DNA of 64,000 nt, taken from positions 967,501-1,031,500 of the forward strand of contig CM076142.1 in NCBI GenBank assembly GCA_038025085.1, in the 5' to 3' direction. The DNA is from Tetragonia tetragonoides. Lineage: Eukaryota > Streptophyta > Magnoliopsida > Caryophyllales > Aizoaceae. Below are positions 1-11,787 of this stretch, piece by piece. Position numbers and translations under genes: made by a program. Within the stretch, counting starts at the first letter, position 1, and every line of letters begins with the position of its first letter. The notes below the pieces were generated by a model. That model did no database searches and was not told the origin of the DNA. It saw nothing but the letters and a program-made list of their open reading frames with translations.

Positions 1-43
1 TTCTGAAGGAACTAAGGCTGTTACCAAGTTTACTAGCTCTTAA
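1..43 (+). CDS. Histone H2B, 3' end only
   Basis: The first base completes a codon. The next 13 codons read [13 protein letters not shown] and end in TAA at 41-43. This is the canonical plant H2B C-terminus (end of the alpha-C helix), including the lysine in AVTK that is monoubiquitinated in H2B. These residues are identical to the end of the complete H2B gene at 15367-15819, so this is a second H2B gene in the same orientation whose body lies upstream of the window. The nucleotide sequence differs at a synonymous site (acc versus act for Thr), so it is a separate copy. The remainder of the protein cannot be assessed here. Confidence 0.9.
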   Translation, partial: SEGTKAVTKFTSS

Positions 44-775
44 ATTTGTTGTTTGATTTTGAAGTTTTTTTCTGTGCTGGTTATGAATTGTTAGGGTTTG
101 TAAAGAGGGGTTAAAAGTGGTGAAGGAATTTGAGAGGTTTTGTGGTTATGATTTGTAGAATTGAGTTAGGGTTGTGGTTTGTGGTTTGATGAAGTAGGAA
201 TTAGGTAGGGTTTTATGGAAATTTGTAGTTGGATGTGAAATTGAAATCTAGAAAATAATTTCGTTCAATCGCCCTGTTTTTTTTTTATTTGCTGTTCTTC
301 ATTTGCGATATTGAAACAGAATTAAACAACAGGTATTACTAATTTTGGTTGAATTGACGATAATTTAAGGCGTATGTGTTATCTTCTCCAGATTTCTAGA
401 TTGATAGCGTTCCATTTTAAAACATTTCATGGCTCAAACTAAGTCCAATTAATTTCTTGGGTTGTTATATTCTGTTTCATTATTATTGGAAAGTTTGTTG
501 AGTGAAAAAATTGGAAAACATATGAAGATGAAAGAGGAAATTAGGGTTTTCATTTGCTTGGTTGTTCATTGAATTGGGACGAACAATACTTATTATGCTG
601 CTGCTAGTTCAATTGGCTTTAGATCAGGTGAAATGATCTTGTGCCGTATAGGATTTAACTGTTGAGTTGCATAATAGCTGATCAAAACAAATAGATGAAC
701 CTTGAGATTAGCTGGTATCCATACTCATGCTCGGTGTGGTTACGGGGAGGTGCATAAAAGAGCAGGTGTATAGGC
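44..775. other. H2B 3' flank, no gene seen
   Basis: AT-rich sequence with TG-rich stretches, including repeated 'tgtggtttg' and 'ttagggtt' words. It resembles the flank after the complete H2B stop at 15820-16200, as expected for the 3' UTR and downstream DNA of duplicated H2B genes. I see no open frame or RNA gene. Confidence 0.5.
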
Positions 776-1184
776 TAGAAGGTGGCCACTGGGCCGGGCT
801 TGGCCCAAGCCCTTATGGACCGGCACTTGGGTGAGCCAAACTAGTGCTTGGGCAGTAGAGGCCCAGGCCCGACACTGCTACGGCCCACGATCTAACAGTG
901 CAGGATTGGTCTTGTGGGGAAAAAAAAACCCGTCTCAACTTCCCTCACTTTTTTCTCTGTCTGCAACTCCTCACTCCATTATCTCTCCTTCGTCCTCCTA
1001 AAATACATCCCCAATAATGGCGGTTGGACCACGGGACAAATCTGAGTTAGGCACTACCAGGTCCGTCTCCGGTTCGGCACGGACCGTTGCCCAACCATGC
1101 GGTTCAGTGCCGAGGAGAATGGAGGCACGACCCACGGTGAAGCCCGACCCATCCCCGGGCTGAACCTGCCTGTGGCCACCTCTA
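776..1184. mobile_element. hAT-like MITE (TAGAGGTGGCCAC ends)
   Basis: The segment starts TAGAAGGTGGCCAC and ends GTGGCCACCTCTA, so its ends are inverted repeats of the Ac-like hAT type (TAG-G-GTGGC). The GC-rich interior (runs of ggcccaagccc and cggttcggcacgg) contrasts with its AT-rich surroundings, and there is no transposase frame. The flanking 8-mers, gtataggc and gcctaggt, match only partly, so an old target duplication is possible but not proven. Confidence 0.6.
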
Positions 1185-1554
1185 GCCTAGGTTGAATGGA
1201 CACAGACAAGTAAAAACGTGATTAATAGAGGATAAAATGCCTAATAAATGCCTAAATAGTGTGTCCTTATATAACACGATATCTATCTGAAATGTCCATG
1301 TTTAATAGGATATATTTTTTTTCTCTTCTCCTTATTGAGATTTTTATTTTTTGCATCAACATTAGGATTAGTTTGGTATAAATAAAAAGAACATCATTAA
1401 GATTAGCCCTTGAGATAAGGCCCTTAATGCCCGCCAAAAAAGAGAACAACACAAGCAACAATGTTGTTTTTTCTTAACCGCCTTTAAACTCTCCCGTCTC
1501 TCCCTCTCTATTCATCTCCGCTGTCTCTCATTCGCCAGACATATTACTATACCA

Positions 1555-2096
1555 CTTGTTTTCAATGCCTGTAACCAGTGAGTCTCTTTCCCCCTTTTGT
1601 AACATTTATTTGATCATTTTCTTCATTATTTGCCATTTTTTTTGGAGGGTAAATGACAGGGGATTGAGTGATTTCATTAACCAAGATCATCAAGCTTCGA
1701 CAAGGCAAGAATACCTTGCAGAAAATTACAAACTTGAATTTAAGCTATCCCATTAAAAGGACGCAACCTTGCAGCAAGATGCGCCACCATATTTCCCACC
1801 CGCTTTACATGAGAGCTAGCAAAGACTTTTAGCATTAATAATAGAAATATAAACTAATTAAAATAGATATTTGATTTATCCAAAATAATTAATTTATTAT
1901 TTTTAAAAATGCTAATTTACGGCTCACAATTTAGCTTTGACCCATTTAATTTATGATGTGTCACACAAACATTTGTTTTTGTGCCTACTCTCTTCCGTCC
2001 CCTCTCTTGTTTTGCAAACGCTTAATACCAGTGAGTCTCTTTCTCTCTCTTTTGTAGCACTTATTTGATCATCTTGTTCATTTATTTGTCGTCTCT
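1555..2096. repeat. Direct repeat of a leader-like segment
   Basis: About 85 bp at 1555-1640 (tgttttcaatgcctgtaacc, then agtgagtctctttc and tttgatcattttcttc) recurs at about 2008-2096 (tgttttgcaaacgcttaata, then the same agtgagtctctttc and tttgatcatcttgttc). Both copies sit upstream of the Rpr2-like gene. The DNA between them (1650-1830) includes a stretch resembling the 3' tail of plant LINEs in reverse, which I cannot confirm. The region could be a duplicated 5' UTR or promoter segment. Confidence 0.55.
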
Positions 2097-2211
2097 TCAT
2101 CAATTAAAATGGCTAGTTTAGAAATTTAAATGTGTTTTTATAGGCAGGAAAACTTGCCCACCAACTGTTCGACAATATTCCCCAGAGAAATTTCCTCAGA
2201 TTTTGTAGGAG

Positions 2212-5200
2212 ATGGGCAAGCGAGGAGGAGGTAAAAGGAGAGAGAACAATGGGGGTACAACATCCTCATCTGTTCTGCACACATCTCTCTCTCTTAGAGA
2301 AGAAGCCAGTGGAAGAAAACAATCACACAATGCGAAATCGATATTGAAACTCAAGCACCTGCAGAACTTGGCTGAGTGGGTTACTAAGGAAGCCTCTGTT
2401 CCCTCTTTGGGTGCTTTTTACGGTCGTCGCTTTGCCGATTTTGGGGAAGCTCTAGGAATATCCCCTGACCATTCTCTCTTTCCTTGCCAAAGGTTAGGTT
2501 TATCAATGTTTATTGCCTTCTTACCTTATATTTTCATTATCTTCTTTACCTTAAGTTTGAGTGCTCTTGTATTTGTTTGATGAATCGCTTAGTTTGACCT
2601 ATTAAATGTCTGAATTTAGCTACGTTTGTTTGTCTTTTTCTTGGGTTGAAACTGGGTGTTATGATTTTGGTTGTTTTAAATTCAGTGAATCATGTGTAAA
2701 AAAAATATGTGAACTTGAAAATCTCTAGTTGGCAGTTGGCATTGGGTCTAATCTTCTCTTAATTTTGTTCTTCCTTCTAGTGAATTTCCCCTTTGTGGCT
2801 TTTTCTTCTTTCTTTCTTGTCAGCTTTATTTGCCACTTAATTTCCCAGCTTCAAAGTGGGTTAACATTTGGGGGTACTTATGAAGATAATAGTCATGTCA
2901 AGTTGGCTGCTTTACATTTGACATTTTGCAGAAGTGCAGTCTGAATGCTTCTTTGGGTTCCTTTGCAACAAACCTATCATGTGTGTGCTTGCATTTCTCT
3001 GTGCAAATGTGCAATGTGACATTTTGATACCGTCAGTGATACCCAGCTCGTCAACCCACTTTAAAGCACAACTTGAAAGCCAATGCCTCCACAACTCAAG
3101 CTTAACACACACCTAACCTTCCTTGAACAGCACGCCAAAAACTCTCCTGTATGATCACACGCAATAATCACAAATGTCTATGCTTCCATCTTGGTCGGAT
3201 CTGGCAGCATCCATGTTAATCTTATTTATTCTATCACACTGTTTAGCTTATTTTCGAGGGCAGTAATGTTGCTAGTCCAGGCCTCATGAGGTTTAAGACT
3301 CCTGGTAGTCCTGGTTCATCACATTACTGTTCAGCACACTGAGCTCTTTCTAGGCTTTCCAAAATTCCTAGAGTATAGCAATGTAGCATCAGCTTCCATC
3401 TTGCCAATCAACGACCCTCAATCTGCTTGATCTCTCTATCCCAGACCTTTCGTTACAACTTACAAGCAGACTACAACTTCCAACCGCACATCAATGCTTG
3501 TTCAGTCCCCTTACTGTCAAGCTGGCTCCAGCACTTCTGTAGCCCATTCTTTGGGAAATGTCACACATTGATTTAGGAAAATGTTGGTGAAGAAACCATG
3601 GTTCACAAATCAAGGGTAAAGTCACAAAACCAGACATTGTTTACGATAATGTTTTTGGCGGCTGATTTGGATAAAACCAGACATTGTTCACAAAACCAGA
3701 CATTGCTGTTCCGGACAGTGAAGGATAAATGTTAATGTTTTTTCTTTACCAAGTTAAGTTTGTGCGGACTGACCTTGTTGCAATTGCACCACACAAACCC
3801 TTCACTGTCCGGAACTGCAGGCTTGCAGATTTTGTTCCACAATGCCTGGTTCCTTCCATGCTAGCAGCTTATCAACGTCACGTTCCCTAGCCTACCAATA
3901 ACCAACTTCATTCCCTATCACAGTTATAAGATGAATTCTATATGACATGCATGCAACCTTGCCAAGTTACCATTTTGCAAAAACTACTGGAAGACGAAGA
4001 AACAAATAACCCCTTACCATCACACTATCTCTGATCTTTCCTTTTCTCCTCCTTACCTTAAAACAAAAAGAGATTAATTCTATGTTCTCACTTTGAGTGT
4101 TCTGTAAATTGATGAATATCGTCCTCCGCAAAGATGTTCCTTGGGAAATGAATATGTTGTTTGAGGGTATTATTTAAATTTCAGAAATTACCCCTCACGT
4201 TCATTTTAATAGTTCGATGTCAGTAGGGCTACTATCAATCTTCAAACCATGCAATTCCCCGGATTGTCTATATTGATGCACCCTGGGCTGTCAAACACCC
4301 AAACCACTCACTCCCTATGAATGTCTTTTGAGGAACATATTGAAGGGGGGTGGAAGGGTCAACTGGGTTTAGTTTGTGTTAGGATGCCAAACAGCTAATT
4401 TCTTATTCGGAAATCTGTAAAATAGGAGTTGGATACAGCACTACCAATCTACCTTGAGAGCAAAGTTCCTCTCATATATTTGAGACTATTAAGAGTATCT
4501 TAAGTTAGGTTCCACTGTAATAACTTTGCCTTTTCCATGGGTATTGACACAGAACAATCTTAGAGAGAAATTCATTTAATTGAAGTCTCTGATATGCAGG
4601 TTGCTATGTAAGAATTTATGTCGCAAAACATCCCCTAAGAGATGAGTACAGTTGAACATTCAAATTTGAAACTGAAGACTTTGATCCGATAGTGCGAGGG
4701 ATTTATCAAATGAGGAGTGAGGATTAAGACCATTACAAAGGAAATTTGTTTTATAGAAATTTTTTGCAGCTAGTCAATTTTGCTGCTTACTACATGACCA
4801 TCAGAAACATTGCATAATGACCTTCTTTGACTGTTCAGGATCAAAAGGTAGATTAACTTACTGACCTCTTCATGACCAATTCAATATTAGGAAAAGAACT
4901 CAGATACACAGAGAAGCACCGATTCTCTTTATGTATTTAAACTAGTCTAATTAAAGTGTTGAGATAGCAAAATATCTTGACACATTGATTTTACTATTCA
5001 TGGAGAACTCCTCAAACCCATGGGGCAATAGTTTGCAAATTATCTCCAGTTCTCCACTAATTTAATGGGAACACAAAAGAACGCTTCTAGGCCCACCTAG
5101 ACGTCTGCAAAATAAACCATAAAAGTGGATAGCCAAAGTACGAACAAAAGCCAGTCTTGGTAACAAGTATAGCTTGGGAGGCTCAGCGTTCATCAACTGT

Positions 5201-8195
5201 GTGATGTGATGCTAAAGGCTGAGCTATAACCCTCTATGTTTATGGTGTTAGCTTATGGTCTTCTCTGAATTTTAGCAGTTCGCAGTTTTGCATTCAGGTT
5301 GTACACTGTAAAAAGTTTTTGATAAACTCGCAGATAGCAGTTTGAATGTGGAAAAATGACATACAAATAGTTCGGGATGCCTATATATGTAATGGAAGGA
5401 TGTGTACTTTTAATGAGTTTTGGTCATAATATTTTGTTTTTAGATGACATGGGGTATCTGGGCTTTGCCCAACTAATCCCATAAGCCCTGAAGTGCCCTG
5501 AGGAGACTCGAACCTGGGTCCTCTGGAACAAATCTCAAAGATCTTACCAGCTGATACCCACTCAGGGTTTTTTTGGTCATAATATTTCAATGTCCTCTAA
5601 AGACGAATATGCTCTTCAAAAAAATATTTCATAGAGAACTTTGGAAATTAGTTTTTTTTAAACTAGAAGTCTAGAATTAGCATTTTGTCTGATAAACTAT
5701 GCTCTTCAAAGCAGTGGCGGACGCAGGATTCTGATCTTGGAGGGGCGAAGTCAAGACTTGCGAGTCCGGAGGGGGCGAAAAGGGATGATGAACTATAAAT
5801 TTTGGATAAAATATAAATAAACTATAGAAAAAATTTCACGGGGCAGGTGCGGGGGACCCTGCTGGCCGCTGGCCCCCTCTGTGTCCGCCCTTGCTTCAAA
5901 GTACTATTTACCAAACAAGATAATATGCCTTCCCCATCGGATTGGAACAGGCTTATTTGAGGATTTGTGTACCCTCTCAAACTCTTGTCCTCTCTTTTTC
6001 CATATTCAATGTTGCTGCATCCTTGTATAATATATATCCAGAAAATGTAGAGAGGAGCATTGGCTTTCATAGCCACTTGGCAGTTTGCAGCTCATTTGCG
6101 TTAAGTGTGCTGTCCGAAATTTATTAGTTTGGCATCATATATGGTCTAGCATGGCCACTCCATTACCCCTCCCACTCCGTTTCTCTTTCTTGAGTTGTTA
6201 GTTGGTGGCGGAGGTGATCAAATAATGGTTGAAATTGGGGTAACAATCATGAAATCCTGACAGCGTACTTTCGCAGGTAATGCAGAAGGTTTGCCAGTCA
6301 CAGTGTGATTTTGTGCTCGCGTCTCATGTTACAAAATCCGCTAGGGGGGATGTCTCGCCATACATAGCAGCCACTGCTTGGTTTCATTGTTGTTGACCCC
6401 AAAATGGAGGGACCACACAACAACTCTCCCCTTCTCTTGACTTGTTGAGGGCCACCTCCACTCCGCTCTCTCCCAACAACCATCTAGCTTTTTCATGCGT
6501 GATGTATCTGTCATCATATCATCTATTCAAATGGATTTCTGAAGTTGGAGCAATCTGGATTGCGATATATCTCATATACCTGATGATACCAAATATTGAG
6601 GACCATACAGAAGAACCCAAAACATAAGCAAAACCACACTATAATTCAAAGTATAGACTAGTTCTGAGTTCTGACTTCGTGAATTGCACTCTCATTCTTG
6701 CAATGTAAGGGATATCTTGACTGCTTCGATTCTACCTCTTGTAGGAATTTCTTCATCCAAAATGACTGCTTGCAAGCTTACGGAACCACAATGTACTCGA
6801 CTTCTGTAGTTGATAGTGCAACACATTTGGTGCTTCAATTCCACCTCTGTAGGAATTTTTTCAACCCAACATAACTGCTTGCAAGCTTTCTTTTGATGTA
6901 CTGACTGCTTTTAAGCTTATGTAACCACAATGTACTCGGCCGTTCCCTGTAGTTGACATTTTCCCAATATTAGAACACAATCCTGGACAACTACTTAAAA
7001 GTGCTGGGGAGTTTCATTAGGCTACAATATGGATCTGAATACCTTCTATGAAGGGCAGTGATCATGTTTGGAAGCAGGCACCTCTCCATCTTTGAAAACA
7101 TCTGACTGCTTGTTAAGCTTGGATAATCAAATCTAAACCTCTTTAGCTAAGGGAGAATTTTAATGAGTTGGTTTGTAATAGAGCTAGGTATGGTGCATCA
7201 TCCAGCACCATAGTCAAAGAGCTGGCCATTGAATTAGCAGATTGTGTAGGTAGGATCTAAGAATTAAACATCTTGATTCTAGTTTTCTGAGGAACATTGC
7301 TTTTGCTTATTTTGATACAGTGATATTCCAAATCAGGAGCAAATAGTGTCTTGGTGTATGGGTGAATAAAACACTCTAATTTTTTTGAAATGCTTGTTGG
7401 GGATTCAATGCTTGCTGGAGGTGGGATTACACTTTAGTGGTTGCTGTTCGGGGATCATTGGCATTATTGCGGAACTTGAGAAGTTTAAGGAGACTTGGCT
7501 GCTGATATTTACTATCAGATATATATATGTATGTATGTATGTACTGCCAGTCTGCCATAACTGTTGGGTTGAAATAAATCTTGTTCTGACTAGTGAAATT
7601 TGTTGCTGACTTTTACAGATGTGAGACAATTCTTCAACCCGGTTTCAACTGCAACGTCCGAATTGAAAAGAATCAAGCCAAGAGGCGGCGACGCCGTAGC
7701 AAAACTAATCCACCCACACAGAATAATGTGGTCTACACATGCAACTTCTGTTCGCATCGAAACATAAAACGAGGGACCCCTAAAGGTTATATAAGAGAGA
7801 TAGCCCCTACAAAGGCCAAACCCAATTTGAAGCCCAAAGCTGGAAATTCTGCAGCACAGAAATGCGATGGTGCAGAGAAAGGCAACGTGAACAGACTCGG
7901 AACACCTTCACCTGCAATAAGCAAGATCACTAGCTCTCTCAGAGATGGTGCTCCAACACCCTTGGCAACACCGGGTACAAAACTATTGGATAGCAAGAAA
8001 AGAACAAGGAAGAAACCAGGAGCAAAGGGATCAGCTGACGTACCGATCAGCTCAGCCCCAGCAGAAGCAGAAAAAGCCAGTGAGACTTCAAGGAAAAGGA
8101 AAAAGTCTTGGACTACCCTTAAAGAAATTGCAGCAAGTGAAGAACTTGAAAGGAGTAAGAGGCTTAAGGAGTTTTCAATTCCATTCCTCTTGTAG
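2212..8195 (+). CDS. RNase P/MRP Rpr2/Rpp21/Snm1-type subunit
   Basis: Two exons, 2212-2492 and 7619-8195, joined across a 5126 bp intron (GTTAGG..TTTTACAG), encode 285 aa. The junction falls inside the codon for Arg94. The joined protein has CQRC at 92-95, then ETILQPGFNC, and a second pair CNFC at 135-138 followed by SHRNIKRGTPKGYIRE. This Cys-x2-Cys...Cys-x2-Cys arrangement with LxPGxxC is the zinc ribbon of the Rpr2/Rpp21/Snm1 family, protein subunits of the nuclear/nucleolar ribonucleoproteins that process pre-tRNA (RNase P) or pre-rRNA (RNase MRP). A basic stretch (KRRRRRSK, 115-122) lies between the pairs. The C-terminal ~130 residues are Lys/Ser/Ala-rich and low in complexity, longer than in animal Rpp21. 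The ATG at 2212 is followed by a Gly/Arg-rich start. The family assignment is firm; the choice between RNase P and MRP is open. Confidence 0.85.
3708..3815. repeat. 17 bp inverted repeat in the Rpr2 intron
   Basis: Arms at 3708-3724 (gttccggacagtgaagg) and 3799-3815 (its exact reverse complement) enclose a 74 bp loop. Just upstream, 'accagacattgttcacaa' words repeat around 3630-3700. It could be the remnant of a small inverted-repeat element; no target duplication was found. Confidence 0.5.
5435..5570 (-). mobile_element. tRNA-type SINE in the Rpr2 intron
   Basis: Read on the minus strand, the 5' part holds an A-box-like tatcagctggtaag and a good B box (ggttcgagtc), as in tRNA-derived SINEs. 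It is bounded by direct repeats ttttggtcataatattt at 5418-5434 and 5571-5587, a 17 bp target duplication. It lies antisense within the large intron of the Rpr2-like gene. It is not a tRNA gene, because no cloverleaf stems pair around the boxes. Confidence 0.75.
5712..5893. mobile_element. hAT MITE, 182 bp, 8 bp target duplication
   Basis: The element begins CAGTGGCGGACGCAG and ends GTGTCCGCCCTTG. These are inverted hAT termini of the CA-GGCGGA type. Perfect 8 bp direct repeats cttcaaag flank it at 5704-5711 and 5894-5901, the hallmark of hAT insertion. It has no coding capacity and lies in the Rpr2 intron. Confidence 0.85.
6720..6962. repeat. Partial tandem duplication in the Rpr2 intron
   Basis: The words tgcttcgattctacctcttg, actgcttgcaagctta and aaccacaatgtactcg at 6722-6800 recur with changes at 6832-6945. 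The unit is about 110 bp and imperfect. No function is apparent. Confidence 0.5.
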
Positions 8196-8768
8196 GCAAG
8201 CACTGCTGAATTTGACAGTAACAAAGAACTTTATATGATTAAAATTTCCTCTGTTGTACTTAGATATTCTGCCTACATGAAGAGACAAGCTTCTAAAGTA
8301 ATGCACATGGTGTATGTATTATGTCTGCTTAAAACATACAGTATTAGTCAATGTTTTATGATCATAAATCCATTTTATGATCCTGGGTTATTGCTTACTG
8401 GTAGTATCAAATGTAATGCTCCAATCGCTTACATTCATGGATCCCTGATAGGCTTCTCCTCCTCTGATGTTCTTTGATGAGTATTATCTTGTTATTGCTT
8501 TATGCTCTATACTTGTGCTTCAATTATGCACAATATGCTCCAAGTGAAGAACAAATGTTTTCTATATGAAATGTCGTCAAGTTTCCCTCTTTGCGAATCA
8601 TATGTTTTCCGTCTCTTGTTGTTAGACTTTATCACAAACTTTAGAAAGGGAAGGAGAAAAAATGGGTATAATCCTAATACAACATAACAAAATGTTCATA
8701 TAAATACATTGGGAAGGGATAAACATAATCTAAGACTTACTATATAGTGGTGTAAACAGAAAATCTTA
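8196..8768 (+). other. 3' flank of the Rpr2-like gene
   Basis: Sequence after the TAG at 8193-8195. It is AT-rich, with taaaat and ataaat words that could serve as polyadenylation signals, and holds no further gene that I can support. Confidence 0.4.
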
Positions 8769-9216
8769 GGTGGTGTTTACTTGCTTGCAATCAAATGCAA
8801 TGCAATCATTTTATAGGGTAGATGTGAGGTGGAAAAGAAAGGAAAGAGATGGGAAAAGTAAGATGGATCACACCATCCAAAGTAGTTATCATTACACCCA
8901 AGAGGTCATTGGTAAACAAGTTGCAACTTGTACACTATGTAATGGGTTCAAATCTCCTGGGGAGCACCTACACGAATTAATTCGTGGAATACCCAAGACT
9001 GTGCGGTAGGAAGTGTCCTTTAGCCACGCCCAAAGCGATAGGAGGTGTCATTTAGCCACGCCCAAAGAGGAAGAAAATTCCACTTTGCCAAACCAAAAAA
9101 AAAAGTAATCATCATTACACGAAAAAGTTGAACAATGGTGATTACATTGGATAATGCAATCAACCCCACTTTTCCCATCTCTCAATGCATCTGATTGCAA
9201 ACAATTAAACGAGTCC
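8769..9216. mobile_element. MITE interrupted by a SINE
   Basis: The ends are GGTGGTGTTTACTT... and the inverted ...AATTAAACGAGTCC. The next ~30 bases (ttgcaatcaaatgcaatgca) also pair with the right end (tgcatctgattgcaa). Flanking trinucleotides are tta (8766-8768) and cta (9217-9219). It belongs to the same family as the element at 43237-43525, sharing tgcaatcattttataggg. It grew by nesting: the SINE at 8898-9104 sits inside it, so the MITE alone was about 225 bp. Confidence 0.7.
8898..9104 (+). mobile_element. tRNA-type SINE nested in the MITE
   Basis: Bounded by gtagttatcattacac (8882-8897) and gtaatcatcattacac (9105-9120), a 16 bp target duplication with two mismatches. A B-box-like ggttcaaatctc lies about 50 bp into the element, and the 3' end is A-rich (10 As at 9095-9104). 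The right-hand duplication is itself MITE sequence, so this insertion came after the MITE. Confidence 0.75.
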
Positions 9217-9650
9217 CTAGTTTAGCACTATGCAATTAGTAATTTTTCTTGAATTAATATTTGGACATGTTTATTTTTACTATTGAACGGATGTGAGACA
9301 ATAATCATGTTACTTACTGAATTGTACTAAGTGTGAGTTCTTTCACACTTACTTAGTATTTAGTTCACTGGAATTCAATTCTCTTCGATTAAGTCTAGTT
9401 CAATTCAATTAAAGTTAAAAATAACACACTATAAATTAAAACCAACTAAAAGAAGACGCCATACGTGTCACCGTCTTAGTTGTTGGTTTCCTCAATCTAT
9501 CCCCGTTGTCACGCACGTATAGATGATAATTAGCTATCACAAGAATTAGACCCCAACCTCTTTTAATTGCCCATTTTTATTAGGCTGTCCTGTGTCGTCA
9601 ATAGACATCAAAAAAGCAAATGAGCAAAGAAAGATAGCATAAAAGACATT
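9217..9650. promoter_or_regulatory. Upstream region of the ADF gene
   Basis: AT-rich intergenic DNA between the MITE and the CT-rich ADF leader (about 9690-9800). It contains a near-palindromic stretch (agtgtgagttctttcacact, about 9330-9350) and cacgtat words. No clear TATA box could be chosen with confidence. Confidence 0.3.
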
Positions 9651-9802
9651 CCACCCCTTGTGCCTTGAGCTTCACTTGTACGCAGTTTTCATTTCACGGT
9701 CTCCCTTTTTCTCTCTATCTATCTTCTCGCTCCTTTTTTCTCTCTCCTCGCCCTCAGGCTCAGGCCCTTCTCATCTCCGGCCATATCGGACGCTCTTACA
9801 CC

Positions 9803-9807
9803 ATGGT

Positions 9808-9844
<37 letters not shown>

Positions 9845-11787
9845 TCTCTCCATCGCTGTTATTTTTTTTTGTGTTTTTTTTTTTTTTGTATTGTTGTTTT
9901 CACTTAGAATAATGGTGTTTTTGCTCTTTGATCTGCGATTGACTGGGTCAAGTGAAACCACTTCGAAATTTTTACTTAAAATTCAGTACAATTTCTGAAT
10001 TTTTTAGCAGTAGATATGGATCTGTTTTTGTTTGTGCTATTAACAAACTTATTCTAGCTGTTTTAAGTGCTATAATTGGGAGAATTATTGAATTTGATTT
10101 GTATGGTAAATTTGATTTTATGGGTCGTCATCAGGTTTCATTAACAGCACCAGGGCACTGGATGATATGCCCTAGTTTGCAATTTTATGGGATGTATAGC
10201 TGTAATATTGAACCTCTTGTTCTAGGGTTTTGTTTGTATGAGCTAGGTAAAAGTTGTTGGATCATGTACTTATTACTTTGTTTTGGATCGATTTGGATAA
10301 TCCTAGTGTAAGTGCTTTCAATTACTAGGTATATTAGCAAATGGCACACACGGTGGATCAGTAATTTTGGTGTATCGGTGGTTTGTTGATATCTTGATTG
10401 GTGTGTGAGATTTTTGGTAGTGGTGATACTTAGCTGGTTGTAATCTGCATGTTATTGCTCTTGATTGCTCGTGAGGCTGTTTGAAAGTGTAAGTTCGCTT
10501 GAATGACTTTTGAAGTTGAAGACGCTCTACGAACATTGATAAAGTTCTATATAGTTGTCCAATAGGTTTGAATGTCATGATTTCATGAAGAGATGATGAC
10601 ATGTTTTAGTTTTGTCCAGATTCAGTATAATGACCCAGGTGAATCTGTCATGCTCAAGAAAACCATGATCACAATGAAAATGGGTGACTGATTTTGTTTT
10701 TTCCTTGGTTTCTTATGAGCGGTATATTTGGAGAATGGTTAAGCCCCGACCTGATCAACAGCCTTTGATGCCTTTGAATTTGACAATGGAGAAAGTAGAG
10801 GCCTGCATTTCATAAAAGTGAATTTGAAATAAAAGTTTCTGTGTTCATAGCTGGACATGTTTCTTTCCTAGATGTTGTGTTGTAGGCTTGTGGCGGCTGA
10901 TCACTTTTTTGTTTTGAATAGAATTATTCTGTGTACATCATGGGATTACTGGGCACTGGGAGTCATAAGCTTAATTTGTGAGAGCCTATTGTTGTATGTT
11001 GTCTTAATGTCTTATAGTATTGTGATGTAGGAACCACATAACCACTTTTGTATGATAGATTCTGGGTTCAATATCAAGACTGCCAATGTCATTGGGTGAC
11101 TAAGTTCGAATTTTTGGGAACTAAATCCCGCTGGCATTCTGTATTCGGTCTGCCGTTTGTGAATTTGTCATTAACCAGCCTACTTAAATGCCAGCATGCT
11201 CCTGTTTGCACATTTTTCGGCTCATTGGCTGTTCACGATTCCGGATAATTATTAACTTTATTTTGCACATTTCACAGGCCAACGCAGCATCAGGGATGGC
11301 TGTGCATGATGATTGCAAGCTGAAATTTATGGACCTTAAAGCAAAGCGTACTTACCGCTTCATTGTTTATAAGATTGAGGAGAAGCAGAAGCAGGTTGTT
11401 GTTGAAAAGGCTGGAGAGCCAGCTGAATCCTATGAGGACTTTACTGCAAGCCTTCCGGCTGATGAATGCCGCTATGCTGTTTATGATCATGATTTTGTAA
11501 CAGTGGAGAATTGCCAGAAGAGCAAGATCTTCTTCATTGCATGGTAATGTTGCTTGCTTGTAGATTGTGTCTCCCCCCCCCCCCCCTCTTTAGATTGCAA
11601 AACATGATTTTGACTCTTGCTTGTGTATTCATGAAGGTCTCCTGACACAGCTAGAGTGAGAAGCAAAATGATTTATGCCAGCTCAAAGGACAGATTCAAG
11701 AGGGAACTGGATGGTATTCAGGTGGAGCTGCAGGCAACTGATCCAACCGAGATGGGTATTGATGTTATCACTAGCCGAGCTCGCTGA
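9803..11787 (+). CDS. Actin-depolymerizing factor (ADF/cofilin)
   Basis: Three coding exons: 9803-9805 (ATG alone), 11278-11543 and 11637-11787, encoding 139 aa, the usual plant ADF length. An intron straight after the start ATG is the standard plant ADF gene structure. The protein starts [18 protein letters not shown], so Ser6, the site phosphorylated in plant ADFs to block actin binding, is present. The ADF-H fold follows with [35 protein letters not shown] and KDRFKREL (the long actin-binding helix), ending in [11 protein letters not shown] severs and depolymerizes actin filaments in the cytoplasm. The first intron is about 1.47 kb and starts with a (CT)n run; long leader introns often raise expression of this family. 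Intron 2 (11544-11636) holds a poly-C run. No defects are seen. Confidence 0.95.
9812..9843. repeat. (CT)n microsatellite at the start of ADF intron 1
   Basis: An uninterrupted CT run starts a few bases after the GT donor at 9806, followed by poly-T tracts at about 9861-9890. Length variation here could make a marker. Confidence 0.85.

Noticed and set aside
2729..3116. Short open frames inside the Rpr2 intron
   Set aside because: Overlapping on both strands, no domain and no conserved splice arrangement; considered intronic noise.
5435..5570. tRNA gene suggested by A/B boxes
   Set aside because: Stems do not pair around the boxes, and long target duplications and tails mark SINEs here and at 13909-14042.
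7787..8224. 145-codon open frame on the minus strand
   Set aside because: Fully antisense to exon 2 of the Rpr2-like gene, whose zinc ribbon and splice sites are convincing. The minus reading is hydrophobic low-complexity shadow.
9658..9912. 80-84-codon Ser/Leu-rich frames over the ADF start
   Set aside because: Created by the CT-rich leader and microsatellite; the ADF structure with ATG-only first exon explains the region.
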